Counted from the stretch's first letter, positions 33,222 through 44,191 are shown. The stretch is DNA of 64,000 nucleotides from Scleroderma bovista (GCA_037178675.1 JAYMGJ010000723.1:1-64000), one strand, 5' to 3'. Numbers and translations: made by a program. The notes: generated from the letters alone by a model not told the origin.

Positions 33222-35003
33222 TCAAGGAAGTAATAGCCCAGCTTTCTCATTGACGAACGTAGCATAGTTCTGAGGGGATCCGCATCAGGTCGACCCCAGC
33301 CATAGGCAGAGCACAACGTGACTCACCTCAGGCCGTCTCTCCACCGTCATACTATGACGCCGCTGTCGCTTCGCAATCGTCTGCGCAACAAACGTCATGA
33401 ACGCAAACATTGAAAACGTGCACAAAAGCAGCGCAGAAAGGACGCCTGCAACCGACTGCTGCTCAGCGGCAGAGCTGAGGACAGCGCCGAAGGGGAACCA
33501 GTGGTTGTTGCTGCATGCAGAGCTCCATTGTTTGGTGTCCGGGATGGCATGGTGCTGGGAGAGAGTGTGAGAGAGGTGAGCACGTCGACCACATGGTCAT
33601 CGGGACACGCACCTCCAGGCGGTAGATGAACTCGGTCACGGGGAGAGAATCCTCCGCGTGCCCGAACACGCGGATAGTCTGGAAGTCGCTGTCGGTGCCG
33701 TTCTTGAATTTGATACGAACGAAGTCGCGGAATTCAGGTGCGGGACCGCGGAGGAGTTCGAATGCCAGTGCAGAGGCGTAGTTGGCTATACGTTGAGGTA
33801 GTGTTGGACGTACTTGGAGGAAAACGTAAAAGACACTCACGGATGCCGGCGAGGTCGGGTCTCGAGCCCAACACGCCCATCATGTGGAAGAGGGAGATGA
33901 AGGGTTGGTAGCTGGTCTCGATGAGCAAGATGCGGAGCGGGTCATCATCGAAGGCAATCCGCTCAAGCGCCCTCAAAATGGGGTGCAAGATGGTTCGACC
34001 AGCGACTGTGTACTGTCAGATGTACAGAGGTAGAGGTTACATCATAGAGACGCACTGTTTCCGATGCCACCCACATCCTTGTCCGAGAAGACGGCATTTT
34101 CGTGGTAGTTGGCGTATGCACGTGCCTGTTCAATCAAAGTCGGAGGAAGGCGGAAAGCGAATGTCTGGTTGTGAATGAGCTCCGTGTTCAGGTAATCGTA
34201 CACCTGTCCATGTGTAGGTCAGCATGAGGTGGGCACCACGTTGGTGCAACTGACATTCCACTAAACAAGACAGTGTCAGCGCCGACAGATCGAGCATGAG
34301 TGCGAAAAAGACTTGCCATATTCTCCAAGGTGGTGGGGCGCCCAAACATGTAATCATGGATGGCGCCAAAGAAGGGCTGTGCTTCCTGGGCGACAGTCTT
34401 GAATCCTTCCGAGTTGTAAATCTTGGTGATGTGCTTCTTGAACGCCTATATGAACGACGGTTTTTTAATATCGGATGGACACGTGCGATGATGGGCGAGA
34501 TCCCACCGTGCAATCCACCCAGGACTCGAGCACGCTATCGCTGCTGTCGGGGACCATCTCCACGGGGACGTACTGATAACCGCCCAAAGGGGATACCACA
34601 GTGGTTCCGTTGGCGATGGTGATCTTGTTCAGAGGCGTCGGTGGAAACATTCCCTGAAGAAGGGCGATGCTGGCATCGAAGATGGCTGGGCCTTCGCCCC
34701 CGGCTTTTGCATGGACATGGACTTTGTTGGGTGGGATTGGGTGAGTGGGATCCAGCGGCATGCCCTGGATATGCAGGGGAGAAGACGACTCGAGATAGAT
34801 GGATTTCAGATTAGAGCCTAGTTGGAAGGACTCGACCTGTGAGGTGTTAGCATGACAGCAGCTAGGGATGGGAGAGGACATACAGCACCGAGCGGGGTGG
34901 ACTCTGTGAATGCTGGCTCGTAGCTGTAGGGATCTTGGTGGAATCGAGTGCGGTCGCCATTACGGGCGAGGATAAGCACGCCCAGGACTGTACTGGCCTT
35001 CAT
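33222..35003 (-). CDS. Histidine acid phosphatase-like protein (branch 2), C-terminal membrane segment
   Basis: Nine exons: 35003-34884, 34836-34507, 34445-34317, 34260-34255, 34203-34056, 34005-33841, 33785-33613, 33554-33327 and 33269-33222; 448 residues, phases consistent. The fold is recognised from LARNGDRTRF near the N-terminus, LGSNLKSIYL, KAGGEGP, PLGGYQYVPVE, TFAFRLPPT, LLIETSYQPFISLFH and LAFELLRGPAPEFRDF. A hydrophobic helix lies near residues 395-425 (VLSALLLCTFSMFAFMTF), followed by basic residues. The catalytic motif is normally R-H-G-x-R; here residue 15 is Asn (codon AAT), so activity is doubtful unless this clade uses another mechanism. Exon 4 is only 6 nt (Trp-Asn), and the intron before it starts with GC. 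Confidence 0.8.
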
Positions 35004-35940
35004 GATGGGTCGTATGCAAGTCGTAAGAGCAACAGTGTGGAAAGAAGGGGGGTTTGGGGAAGCAAGAGGGTGATTGGGCCCGTCTTTAGATATCGTCGTA
35101 CACGAGGAACTTGTCACCGCTCTGCGCCATGCGACCGCGAACAAGGATAGCAAGTGAGGCGATACGTCGCCTCGCACACACCACCTGGGGACCCGGGAGA
35201 TCGAAAACACCTGGAGATCACGTCAAAGCAGGATGCATGTTAGGAAACGAGTGAACACTACTAGACATGCGGACAAGGCATGGCGCGTTCCTCTTCCCAG
35301 TCCCCGTCACGCGGGGTGCCACGTTGGGAAGAGAACGAACTCTGCTGGAGAGAGCAGACGATGCCACCGTCGTGGCACGAAGATGTCATCGATGGCGCTA
35401 ATACCCACAGGACAGCACAGGCGCTCCTCGTCTGCACTCACGGAGAACACGTGTATGCTATGTTCAAGGCATACTATCGGGGCCCGTTGCAGTGCCGGCC
35501 CGTTCGATAACGAGCTCGTCGACCCGCGGCGTTTGACTGCGAGGGGCGTCGTCTCAGCCAGCATTGGACGCTTCAAGCAACCCCAGGGATGGCCCAGACC
35601 ATGCACTGGCACAGATCCTGTACACGAAGCATGCAAATGTAGGTGTCATAACATGGTATATGCTTCTGATCAAAGTCGAAAGCCCCGGTGTATGCGGACT
35701 GTGCACTGCTCGAAGAACAGAAGAACCCACACAGCACAACACAACATGGTAGCGCACAGGGATGCATCTGCGGATCGAAGCAATATCTTGGATCTGTTCC
35801 CCGAGATCATGGGGAGCATCTAATAAAGCGGTTGAGACTCCAGCATAGTGCCATATCCCAGAGGTGCTGACGTCAATTGCAGTAAAGGTGATCTGGATGG
35901 GTTGGGTACTATCATGGCTGTGATGTGTTGGATATCACAG
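35004..35940. other. Upstream of phosphatase gene; no supported gene
   Basis: Contains a 196-codon plus-strand frame (35233-35823), rich in Arg, His and Cys, that resembles nothing known and overlaps other frames. I do not credit it. Confidence 0.4.
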
Positions 35941-35944
35941 CCAT

Positions 35945-36500
35945 GGTGGCTACTAAACTTGTAGTAGTCCTCAGCCCTGGGCAACTACTTCGAGCACTGG
36001 TAAAGAAGGTCAGAATATCATCGCACTGCATTCCAGCCATCCTAGTGAGACCACTTTCATTCTGCAGAACTGCATGCTTCGTCCCAGATGTTGGATGGAG
36101 ATAATGTTATGCCGGAAGAAGGGCCTGTTCGTTTATCTTACCACTAGACGCAATGTGCATATGACGTCGACGTCCTTCTCATCGTGATCCGGTCAAACTT
36201 GTCTTCGGTATCGTGTGCTCACCAGCCTGGCTGACACCGTACCTTCATTATAGGAAGCACCGGGAATGATTATCGTCGTACGGACAGACACAGAGTCGAT
36301 GACATATCACCAATAGGGTGTGGCTCAGCTCGACCTGCGAGGAAGGGCCTTCCATCCTTTCCTAAGTCCCCTCGCCTCGATGATGCCCGCAGGCATGCAG
36401 TACACCCAATCACGGAATGTCCTCACATGTAACGATGCGGCCGACATCCACCCTGTCGAGCGCATCCTGCAGGATCAAAATCTGTATGGCACGATGTAGA
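35945..36500 (-). pseudogene. BET2 fragment with internal deletion
   Basis: The minus strand carries the end of BET2 exon 3 ([17 protein letters not shown], about 36490-36425) and the first bases of intron 3. These are fused near 36410 to the middle of the last exon ([18 protein letters not shown], about 36405-36330), with the same stop. Exons 4-6 are missing. About 380 bases of BET2 3' flank follow down to about 35950. The fragment is non-functional and lies in the same orientation as BET2. Confidence 0.8.
35951..36408. repeat. Direct repeat, left copy flanking the HET gene
   Basis: Closely similar to 39348-39770 in the same orientation, with small indels. Shared exact runs include gtagtcctcagccctgggca and gtgctcaccagcctggctga. 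It spans the last exon and 3' flank of BET2. Confidence 0.8.
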
Positions 36501-36822
36501 AGCGTCAGACTATGGTCGCACTGCATTTATGAAGTTGAGTCGGTGGTTGCGAGGCGCGGGTTTCAGAGTCGGCCGCGTTCATCCACCTTCGGACCAGCAG
36601 TGTGTAATCCCCCCTAAGGAGACCGAAGACTCGAACGGAGAAGGCTGCTTCTCTGACGCCGAAAAGCCACGTGCTACTCTTGCGCCCTTATCATCACCAT
36701 CAGTTGTCCGCACTGGCATACACAACCAACCAACCTGAACATATTGTCACCAATTCATTCAGAGGTATGGATACCGTCTATAGTTGATGATCACGGTCAA
36801 GATTGACATGCATTTGTGCAGC
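36500..36822. other. Upstream region of the HET gene
   Basis: No gene seen. Presumed promoter; the BET2-derived sequence ends near 36500. Confidence 0.35.
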
Positions 36823-39201
36823 ATGCGCTTGATCAACGTAGAAGCCTTTCTTCAAAGGGAGCAATTGTTTAGTCAGGGAAAGCGAGTCGACCGCCGAGCC
36901 AAAGTGCTCGAATTCGGTGATGACGAACTAACAGAGTACGCGATATTATCCCATCGGTGGATCGAGCAAGAAGTGGATTATAACGAGATAGTCAAGCTCG
37001 CGAAGATGGACGAGGAGGAGAGAAGTGAAATTCGCCAGCGCGATGGCTATCGAAAGATCATCCAGAGCTGCAAGCAGGCGAAGAAGGACGGGTACAAGTG
37101 GTTGTGGGTCGACACTTGCTGTATCGACAAGCGAAGCAGCGCAGAGCTATCCGAGGCCATCAACTCCATGTATCGGTGGTATGAAAACGCGAGAGCATGC
37201 TATACGTACCTCCATGATGTCTCCGGTTCATCCCTTCCCACTGCGCGCAACATGGAGAGGTATGCCAATTCGGACGGCTGGCCAGAGTGGTTCTCGCGTG
37301 GGTGGACACTGCAAGAGATGATAGCACCGAGGGATGTCCAGTTTTTCAACAAGGATTGGCATCCCATCGGTAACAAGAGGGGGTTTTCACGTATCTTGCA
37401 AGACATCACCCGAGTTCCACAGGATATACTGAAGGATGGCTTTGCGTCGAACCGTCCGTGCGTTGCGCAAATCATGTCATGGGCTGCCAATCGGACGACG
37501 ACTCGAGTGGAGGACAGGGCCTATTCTCTGATGGGTCTTCTGGACGTGAATATGCCGATGTTGTATGGGGAGGGGAAGAAGGCTTTTCACCGTCTTCAGC
37601 TGGAGATCATCCGCACGTCGAACGACCAAAGCATCTTTGCATGGAATTGCAATGTGCGGACTGGCAGTATCCTCGCGGATGATCCGAGCTTCTTCGAGGA
37701 TTGTGATCAAATGGAACTGATGAATCGAGACGAATTCGTCGAATATCTCAAACAGCACATGCGAGCAGCAGAACTCCCTTTGACTGAGGACGATCGACTT
37801 GGCATATTCCCCGTCACGAATCGCGGCATTCAGATTTGGCTGCTCCTCTATCCCCATGTTGACTCTGACTCAGTCTTCAACGCTGTGCTGCCATGCCGCC
37901 CTGATCCATCGAGTTCACCACTAGCCATTAAGGTGGCTTTGTGGGAATCCAATTACTATCGATATGGAAACGGAGACCGTGCTACTCGTGCCTACGGGCC
38001 GGGCCCGGTGGGGCATCCACATTTACGTCAGGTCTATCTCAGGTATCAAGGCACACCGCATTGCAGCTCTACATTCGAAATCGATGACAGTGCAGTCCAC
38101 AAGGAGTGTGTCACCGATACATACCCAGAGAAAATAATCACGGGGAACACAGTCACTCTGAGCACCACAGATCCCCTTTGCCTCAAATCCTATTCTTGTG
38201 GCAGTCCACAGTATGATTTCGAAGTGGCATTTGGACAATACTTTGGCCAACACTGGATACGTGTCATTGATTGGGGGATATTTTACTGTGATATACGGAT
38301 CTCCTATGCTCAAACACTGAACAGAGCACCTGAGCATGCACAGAGCACGAACAAGGCATCTTCTGGAGCTGCGAGCCGTCGAGTCTGGGTTATGGAAACC
38401 CCTTTAGGACCTGGATCAATGATCCTGCAGACCTCTCGCGTCATGTGGAAGAGTTCAAGGGTATGTGGAGTTAAGCTTGAGGTATTTCGGCCTCCCAGAC
38501 TCGGTATTGTGTCAGGTCAATGGATAGGCTTCGATGCCGATGTAAGTACATATAATCTTTTTTGTGCATGCACCTTGTTATCTCATTTCTCACTGTTGAT
38601 ACAGGGAACAGATGATCCCGTCCGTGACTGGCGGGGTCTCATGATACGCTATTATCCGAGAAAGCTGTATAGTCGTGAGCTATTCGTGGATGGGGTCTCG
38701 ATGACATTCTTATGCGCATCCAAGGACACAAAGGTGAGTACACGCCTTTCATACAATGTTCGAGTCTTACGAAAACAGCTGGGGGACTATGGTCACTTTA
38801 ACGACTCCGAGTACTTCTGCTGCGAAGGAAACCTCTTTGCTGACCTCAGGTCACTTTCTTTAGAGGCAGACATCACCCCCAGGCAGCCCAAAATATCTGA
38901 ATGGGGTCAGTGGCAAGACCTTGAGAGTGACATTACGACGGTGTCCCGCGGATATCCTTTGCGTCAGAGCGAATCATACAAACTACTCGGTCTGTCGCTT
39001 CCAAGTAATGATGAATTCAAATCATTGTTGGTTTCCTTCTCTACTCGACTCACCAACAGATATCTCGTCGCATGCGTCGTAGAAGATACCCCTGCCCCTG
39101 GCTGGCTTCACTTACGTAGAACATCGTATGAGTACAACTTTGCAAAGCCATTTGTTTGGCACCGAAATCAAGACGCTGACGTGTGGTTGGGAAAGTCGTG
39201 A
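36823..39201 (+). CDS. HET-domain (heterokaryon incompatibility type) protein
   Basis: Start chosen at MRLINVEAF (36823), the usual HET N-terminus; in-frame ATGs at 36787 and 36808 are alternatives. The HET domain occupies roughly the first 200 residues: ILSHRW near residue 40, WVDTCCIDK near 95, and WFSRGWTLQEMIAPRD near 155. A middle block (DRAYSLMGLLDVNMPMLYGEG) is typical of the HET/NACHT-associated class. The long C-terminal part is unrecognised. Two introns are likely, 38542-38604 and 38734-38778 (63 and 45 nt, good donors, both without in-frame stops), giving 756 residues. HET domains trigger cell death on non-self fusion in filamentous fungi; no partner gene is visible here. It lies between direct repeats made of BET2 sequence. 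Confidence 0.87.
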   Translation: MRLINVEAFLQREQLFSQGKRVDRRAKVLEFGDDELTEYAILSHRWIEQEVDYNEIVKLAKMDEEERSEIRQRDGYRKIIQSCKQAKKDGYKWLWVDTCCIDKRSSAELSEAINSMYRWYENARACYTYLHDVSGSSLPTARNMERYANSDGWPEWFSRGWTLQEMIAPRDVQFFNKDWHPIGNKRGFSRILQDITRVPQDILKDGFASNRPCVAQIMSWAANRTTTRVEDRAYSLMGLLDVNMPMLYGEGKKAFHRLQLEIIRTSNDQSIFAWNCNVRTGSILADDPSFFEDCDQMELMNRDEFVEYLKQHMRAAELPLTEDDRLGIFPVTNRGIQIWLLLYPHVDSDSVFNAVLPCRPDPSSSPLAIKVALWESNYYRYGNGDRATRAYGPGPVGHPHLRQVYLRYQGTPHCSSTFEIDDSAVHKECVTDTYPEKIITGNTVTLSTTDPLCLKSYSCGSPQYDFEVAFGQYFGQHWIRVIDWGIFYCDIRISYAQTLNRAPEHAQSTNKASSGAASRRVWVMETPLGPGSMILQTSRVMWKSSRVCGVKLEVFRPPRLGIVSGQWIGFDADVSTYNLFCACTLLSHFSLLIQGTDDPVRDWRGLMIRYYPRKLYSRELFVDGVSMTFLCASKDTKVSTRLSYNVRVLRKQLGDYGHFNDSEYFCCEGNLFADLRSLSLEADITPRQPKISEWGQWQDLESDITTVSRGYPLRQSESYKLLGLSLPSNDEFKSLLVSFSTRLTNRYLVACVVEDTPAPGWLHLRRTSYEYNFAKPFVWHRNQDADVWLGKS

Positions 39202-39347
39202 GGTGAGATGCAGGGTGACCAAGTGAGAGTTAATGATGGGGTTCTTATGGGTAATTTGGCTGTCCGTCTACACATGTAGATTGTATTCTTGCATGCATAT
39301 GATATCTACTGAGGATATGCATGCTACCCACAGCACTCAACCTAAAT

Positions 39348-39770
39348 TTGTGGTAGTCCTCAGCCCTGGGCAACTACTTCGATGCTCTGGTGGAGGAGGT
39401 CAGACTATCATCGCACTGCATTCCAGCCATCCGAGTGTCATTCTATAGGACTGCATGTTTCATCCCAGATGTTAGATGGAGATGATCTTGTACCACCGGA
39501 AGAAGGGTCTGTTTGTTTATCTTACCACTACAGGCAACCTGGATATGATGTCGACGACCTTCTCATCGTGATCCGGTCCAACTCGTCTTCGGTATCGTGT
39601 GCTCACCAGCCTGGCTGACACCGTACCTTCATTGTAGGAAACACCGGAAATGATAGTCAACGTCATACTACCCATACGGTGTGGCTCAGCTCGACCTGCG
39701 AGGAAGAGCCTTCCATCCCTTCCTAAGTCCCCTCGCCTCGATGATGCTCGCAGGCATACAATACACCGGA
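39348..39770. repeat. Direct repeat, right copy flanking the HET gene
   Basis: Partner of 35951-36408. This copy overlaps the functional last exon and 3' flank of BET2, so it is probably the source. Confidence 0.8.
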
Positions 39771-41004
39771 TCCAAATCCACCAACCCAGGATATCCCAGC
39801 AGCGAAAGACCTAATAGTATCAACAGAAGCACACGTTCAGCACCACCGACTGTACGAACAGGCGTAAAACATCGTCCCTACCCGCTACACCGAACTGGGT
39901 GTGGAATACATCGGCCATGTCACCCGGGCGGTCTGCTATCCCGCCTAACTCGGGATCCTGCGCGGAGAGGATGAAAGCGATAAGCTTGTCTGCGTCGATC
40001 CATGTCATTTTCTTGAGGATCGACAGTGCCGAAAGGACCCAGAACGAGTAGCATACCTGCGTGGTGTCGGTATCTAAGCCAAATATCTGAAGAGAAGGGG
40101 TAGCCTACATCCTCGAGTTTCTCCGGACGGCCATTCAGACCGCCGCTTGGTAGCTGTCGTTCGGACAGCCACCAGCACAACGTCGGATGATCGATTTCGT
40201 CCAGCCGATCCAGGATCGCGAGTGCAGCTACACAGACGAAGACTGGGGGGGGGGGCACTGAGCGTGCCTGTCTCCCCCTGAAGACGCTCACATATGCTTA
40301 CCTTGTGCAGAGTGGCTTTCTGCACCTGCCGTAGCCCCGAACCCGCCGTCGAAATTTCTGCACTGGCGGATGTAAGATACCGTGCGGTCAACGTCCAGCT
40401 CGGAGAGGCGGCCGAGGAGAGACAAGGCGTTGACGGCACAGTAGAGAAAGCGGGTGTCTATTTCTCCAAATGCGTCTCCTGCAAATACCCCTGAGGGTTG
40501 CTGCAAAGAGAGGATATCTGCTCGACGGATGCGTCAGATGAATAGCTGCATCATGGAATGTCCCTCACATGTAACGACGCGGTCGATATCCACCCTGTCG
40601 AGCGCATCCTGCATGATCAAGATCTGTATGGCACTCAGCGTGGATAAGATGTGTGCATCGTGATCTGGGTGGGCGCCGAATGCGCCTGAGATAGTCGTAT
40701 CTCGTCAGGGGCAGCACGAATAATAGGTGAACGAAAACAGTACCTGCCTCGTCGTCCCAGCAGCTCATCACGAACGCGATTGTCTGCTCTCGATCGAGGG
40801 CGTCCGGGTGGCCCATGATGCACAGGGCTGTGAGGCCCCAGTAGATGCCGTTCATGCGCAGGTGGGCGGTGAGGTGGTAGGCCAGTTCATCGGTGCTCTG
40901 TGTGTGTCTCAGCGATGGTATGCTTGTGAGGCCAGATCGTGATTTACCTTGCCCAGGTTCTGGATGTACGATACATGGAGAGGGACGAGTAGCGTGTCGG
41001 CCAT
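39686..41004 (-). CDS. BET2: Geranylgeranyltransferase type II (Rab GGTase) beta subunit
   Basis: Seven exons: 41004-40948, 40897-40744, 40685-40569, 40517-40302, 40242-40109, 40056-39882 and 39810-39686; 325 residues, the normal family length. It shows the prenyltransferase beta alpha-alpha barrel repeats: [44 protein letters not shown] and [19 protein letters not shown]. Zinc ligands are Asp226, Cys228 and His278. The enzyme adds geranylgeranyl groups to Rab GTPases with its alpha subunit and Rep protein. Six introns of 50-71 nt interrupt it. The polypyrimidine tract of intron 4 contains eleven cytosines (40245-40255 on the plus strand as G). The last exon lies in the repeat shared with the HET flank. 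Confidence 0.93.
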
Positions 41005-41303
41005 GGCAGATTGATAACGCGAGTGTCACGTGTGGTTGTATTGTTTGTTTTTTCTCGGCGTGTTCCGGTCGCCTATTCACGTTCGCCTTCTGCTTTGACT
41101 CGACGAAACACGGAGAACACGGCTGCGCCAACTAATTTGGTTCGTGCCACAAACACTCTGCCACACTCCTGTCTTTCTCCCCTTTGGCCCATCTCCCAAC
41201 ACTCAATATTGTCCACAGATTACAACGTTCGCGGTTCCCCCCGCCATCCACGACAGCCAGTGCATCCGTGACCGCGTTCGCCCCCACAGAAGAACAGCAA
41301 AGC

Positions 41304-42488
41304 ATGGCAACCCCTGGACGCTCCCAGTCGCTGCCCACTGCAGAGTCCAGCCAAGGACCCTCGTTTGGTCGGAGGACACAGAGCGAGACCCAGACGTCTT
41401 CTCTCCATGTCCCCGCCCCCATCTGCCTTCCTCCTCCCAGCACAGACCACACCGTAAGTCCACGCGCTCCGATCTCGACCCCTCCCCCACTCAAGCAAGT
41501 GGCACACACACAGACCCAGATCGCATCCGCCCCGTCACCCGCCCCAACCGAAATCATCCCCGTCGACCTCACCGCGGACGAAATCGTCCAAGACATCCAG
41601 CAGATGGGCATCAAAGTGCGCGACTTCGCATACGAGCATGTCCCCCTGGACCAGCGCGCACCCGAGCTCTTCGACCCCGTCATGGCATGGAACCAGTACG
41701 AAGACGCGCTCGGCAACACGGACCCCAGACGACACGCCTTCAGCGGGCGGTCCCTACGCCGACTGCTCGACCTCGGCTGGATCTCGGAGACACTCGACGG
41801 GCCGCGGTGGCAGTCCAAGGACAGAGACGCGCTGGAGGACTTCGATCGTCGGCGACCGCATTACCCGTGGAAGGCGTTTGGCCTGCCACAGCCGAAAAAG
41901 GCGAAGCTGAAGGAGGCTGCGAGGGCGCGGTTGCAGTTTGTCCATGTTGGGCAGTGGCCACCGGAGGTTTTGGCACGCGGGATCGCACGCATTGGGGGGT
42001 TCTTTCGTGCGGGGGCGTCCACGTCGACAGCGGAGAAGCGTCCCGTAGACGATGGCGATGGCGACGGTGACAATGAGGGGACAGACCAGAAGTCCGGGGG
42101 CTCTCCGCGGTCTAAAAAGCAGCGTATGGGAGATGGCACGCCTGCAGTGCTCGTACACCCCCCGTCGATGCAGCATACACCGTGCACGCTGGTCAATGGT
42201 AAACCCCCACAGCAGTTCCCTGCTGGACGGCGCCCGGAGAGCCCTTCGCGCCCCGGGCGTGACAGTCCCAAACAGACGTGTCCTGATGGGCCGCGTGTGT
42301 CGCGGCCACCGAGCACACCCATGCACGGCAAACCGCCGAAGCAGTATCCAGCGGGCTCGTCGCTCGCTGGTTCGCCCCTCGGCCGCCCTTTGCAGCGGCA
42401 GCAGACGCTGTCGGCCATTTACCCCACCGATCACCTCGCACGCTCGGATTCACGGACTAGTACACTTACTGAAAGCGCCCAGTCTTAA
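41304..42488 (+). CDS. Unrecognised protein, low-complexity C-terminus
   Basis: A 394-residue frame from MATPGRSQSLP (41304); the frame is open further upstream without ATG. Residues 1-95 are Ser/Pro/Thr-rich. A folded-looking block (about 95-240) contains VDLTADEIVQDIQQMG, FDPVMAWNQYEDALG and RPHYPWKAFGLPQPKK. Then comes an acidic run (DDGDGDGDN), a basic nuclear-localisation-like SPRSKKQR, and two copies of a GKPPxQxPAG motif near 270-350. A possible 42-nt intron at 41454-41495 would keep frame. It is divergent from BET2, sharing a promoter of about 300 bases. The family was not recognised. Confidence 0.6.
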   Translation: MATPGRSQSLPTAESSQGPSFGRRTQSETQTSSLHVPAPICLPPPSTDHTVSPRAPISTPPPLKQVAHTQTQIASAPSPAPTEIIPVDLTADEIVQDIQQMGIKVRDFAYEHVPLDQRAPELFDPVMAWNQYEDALGNTDPRRHAFSGRSLRRLLDLGWISETLDGPRWQSKDRDALEDFDRRRPHYPWKAFGLPQPKKAKLKEAARARLQFVHVGQWPPEVLARGIARIGGFFRAGASTSTAEKRPVDDGDGDGDNEGTDQKSGGSPRSKKQRMGDGTPAVLVHPPSMQHTPCTLVNGKPPQQFPAGRRPESPSRPGRDSPKQTCPDGPRVSRPPSTPMHGKPPKQYPAGSSLAGSPLGRPLQRQQTLSAIYPTDHLARSDSRTSTLTESAQS

Positions 42489-42790
42489 TCGCAGCATGGC
42501 CGTGACACGAATTCATAGCGTTCTTTTTTTTATTTAACATATTGCACATGCACATGATTGTACTGTACAGTTCATTCACGGCGCTCTCATTATTTTATTT
42601 GAGTAGACGAGCGATGCTGTATCAGTGTATCAGAATTTTTTCTTGCTCGTATTATTGTCCTTTGTAATCCTTTTCTATGTAGTAGCGTGTTATTCTTGCG
42701 ATATCGAGTCACACGACACTTGTTCCCTACCTCGACATCATGTGTGTACACGATATCTGTTCCGCTACGCTGATCCGAACTACCCCTTAG
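42489..42790. other. Intergenic / 5' region of the AlkB-like gene
   Basis: A good 3' splice site (ccccttag) ends at 42790, so a first exon must lie in this stretch. One fitting option is ATG at 42614 with an 11-nt exon (42614-42624) and a long intron, but this is weakly supported. Confidence 0.35.
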
Positions 42791-43770
42791 GCCCCCTGCC
42801 CCACCAACGCTCGGACCAGGAGACAAGATCGGAGAGGGCGACTGTGCGATCGTGCTCGACATCCTTCCGCCCGATCTGGCAGAAGTGGCCTTCGAGAATG
42901 TGAGGAAAGAAGTTGCATGGAACGTCATGCACCACAGGGGTATGTACGACCCGCTCCTGAGAACGTTTGTCATGGGCTCGCCCTGTCTCCAGGAGGCGAA
43001 GTGCCAAGACGGGTGGCAGTAGAGGGGGACGTCGCTGCGGATGGGAGGTAAGAAGTTCATTCCACATCTCCTTCTTTTTTCTATTCTATGTATATTTTGT
43101 ACGCAGCTTTCCCATATACCGACATCCGGCCGACGCATCGCCCGTACTGCGCCCGTTTTCGCGCACGGTCTCCCTTATTCGCGAGCACGTACAGACGGTG
43201 CTGGATCACCCCGTGAACCATGTTTTGATCCAGCACTATCGGAGTGGCGCCGACTACATCTCCGAGCACTCGGACAAGACGATCGACGTCGTGCGCGGGT
43301 CGAGGGTCGTGAACGTCAGTCTGGGTGCACAGCGCGTCATGACGCTGCGGCTCAAGCGCGACGGCGTCGAAGGCGACGCTGGAACACGGCGTCCAGCGCA
43401 GAAGATCCCTCTTCCACACAATTCGATGTTTATTCTTGGCCTGGAGACGAACTCAAAGTGGCTGCATGCGATTAACCACGACAAGCGCCCGCTGCATATA
43501 AAAACGCCAGAAGAGCGTTTCATGAATGGAGAGCGCATCAGTCTGACGTTCCGGCATATCGGGACGTTCCTCACTGCAGATGAAGCGCGTATCTTTGGGC
43601 AGGGCGCCAAGGCGAAGACGCGCGAGACGGCGCAGGCGGTGATCAAGGGGACGGCGGAGGCGGCGAAGCTGCTCGAGTGGTTTGGGAAGGAGAACCAGCA
43701 GAGTGCGTTCGACTGGGGTGCAGTGTATGGCGAGGGGTCGGATGTGCTGCATTTTACCCCGCGGGAGTGA
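42791..43770 (+). CDS. 2-oxoglutarate/Fe(II) dioxygenase, AlkB-like; 5' end uncertain
   Basis: Exons about 42791-42939, 42993-43047 and 43107-43770, joined by two GT-AG introns. The iron-binding triad and 2-oxoglutarate site of the AlkB fold are visible: HYRSGADYISEHSD gives His-x-Asp, LHAINHDKR gives the distal His, and RISLTFRHIG gives the Arg. LPPDLAEVAFENVRKEV precedes them. AlkB homologues remove alkyl groups from nucleic acids or methyl groups from proteins; the substrate cannot be told from sequence. A C-terminal extension of about 70 residues (TRETAQAVIKGTAEAAKLLE) is not part of the core fold. The start codon was not identified with confidence; the frame is closed by a stop at 42771. 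Confidence 0.8.
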
Positions 43771-44191
43771 TGGGTTTACGTTGCGTCGAGACCAGATTGT
43801 CGGGTCGAAGAACGATGTCGTAGTCCTTTACGGTGCCTAGCAACGGCCCCCCCACTTGCAATAGAACTACCACATCCCCACTCTCCTTGTCGATTCCAGC
43901 GCAGGCAGCTGTAAACTTCCACTCCTTCGCAATGGTAAGCGGATGCAGTTCCTCATGCCTTCCCAATTTGGGTTAGGGTGTGGTTGAGGTTTTTCAGGGC
44001 CGCCGCGTGTCGCAACTCGGCTGAGCGCTGGTCTCCTTCTCCCCCCAACTTGTCTGCTCGTCCCCCCTGCAGAAAGTTAAACACACGAGGCTCTCTCATC
44101 CTCGCATTTGAAAAAAAACAACACAAAACATATTTTCTCTTCTTTCTCGCCCAACTTTTATTTACGCTGCTAATCTGCTCTTGTTCACGAC
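43771..44191. other. Intergenic, no supported gene
   Basis: Promoter region of the downstream membrane-protein gene; pyrimidine-rich just before the ATG at 44192. No RNA gene seen. Confidence 0.4.

Noticed and set aside
35233..35823. 196-codon plus-strand frame
   Set aside because: Arg/His/Cys-rich, with no domain, no splice support and competing frames on the other strand.
41132..41818. 228-codon antisense frame, and 42434-41754
   Set aside because: Opposite the coding frame 41304-42488 in GC-rich DNA; composition-driven with no family motif.
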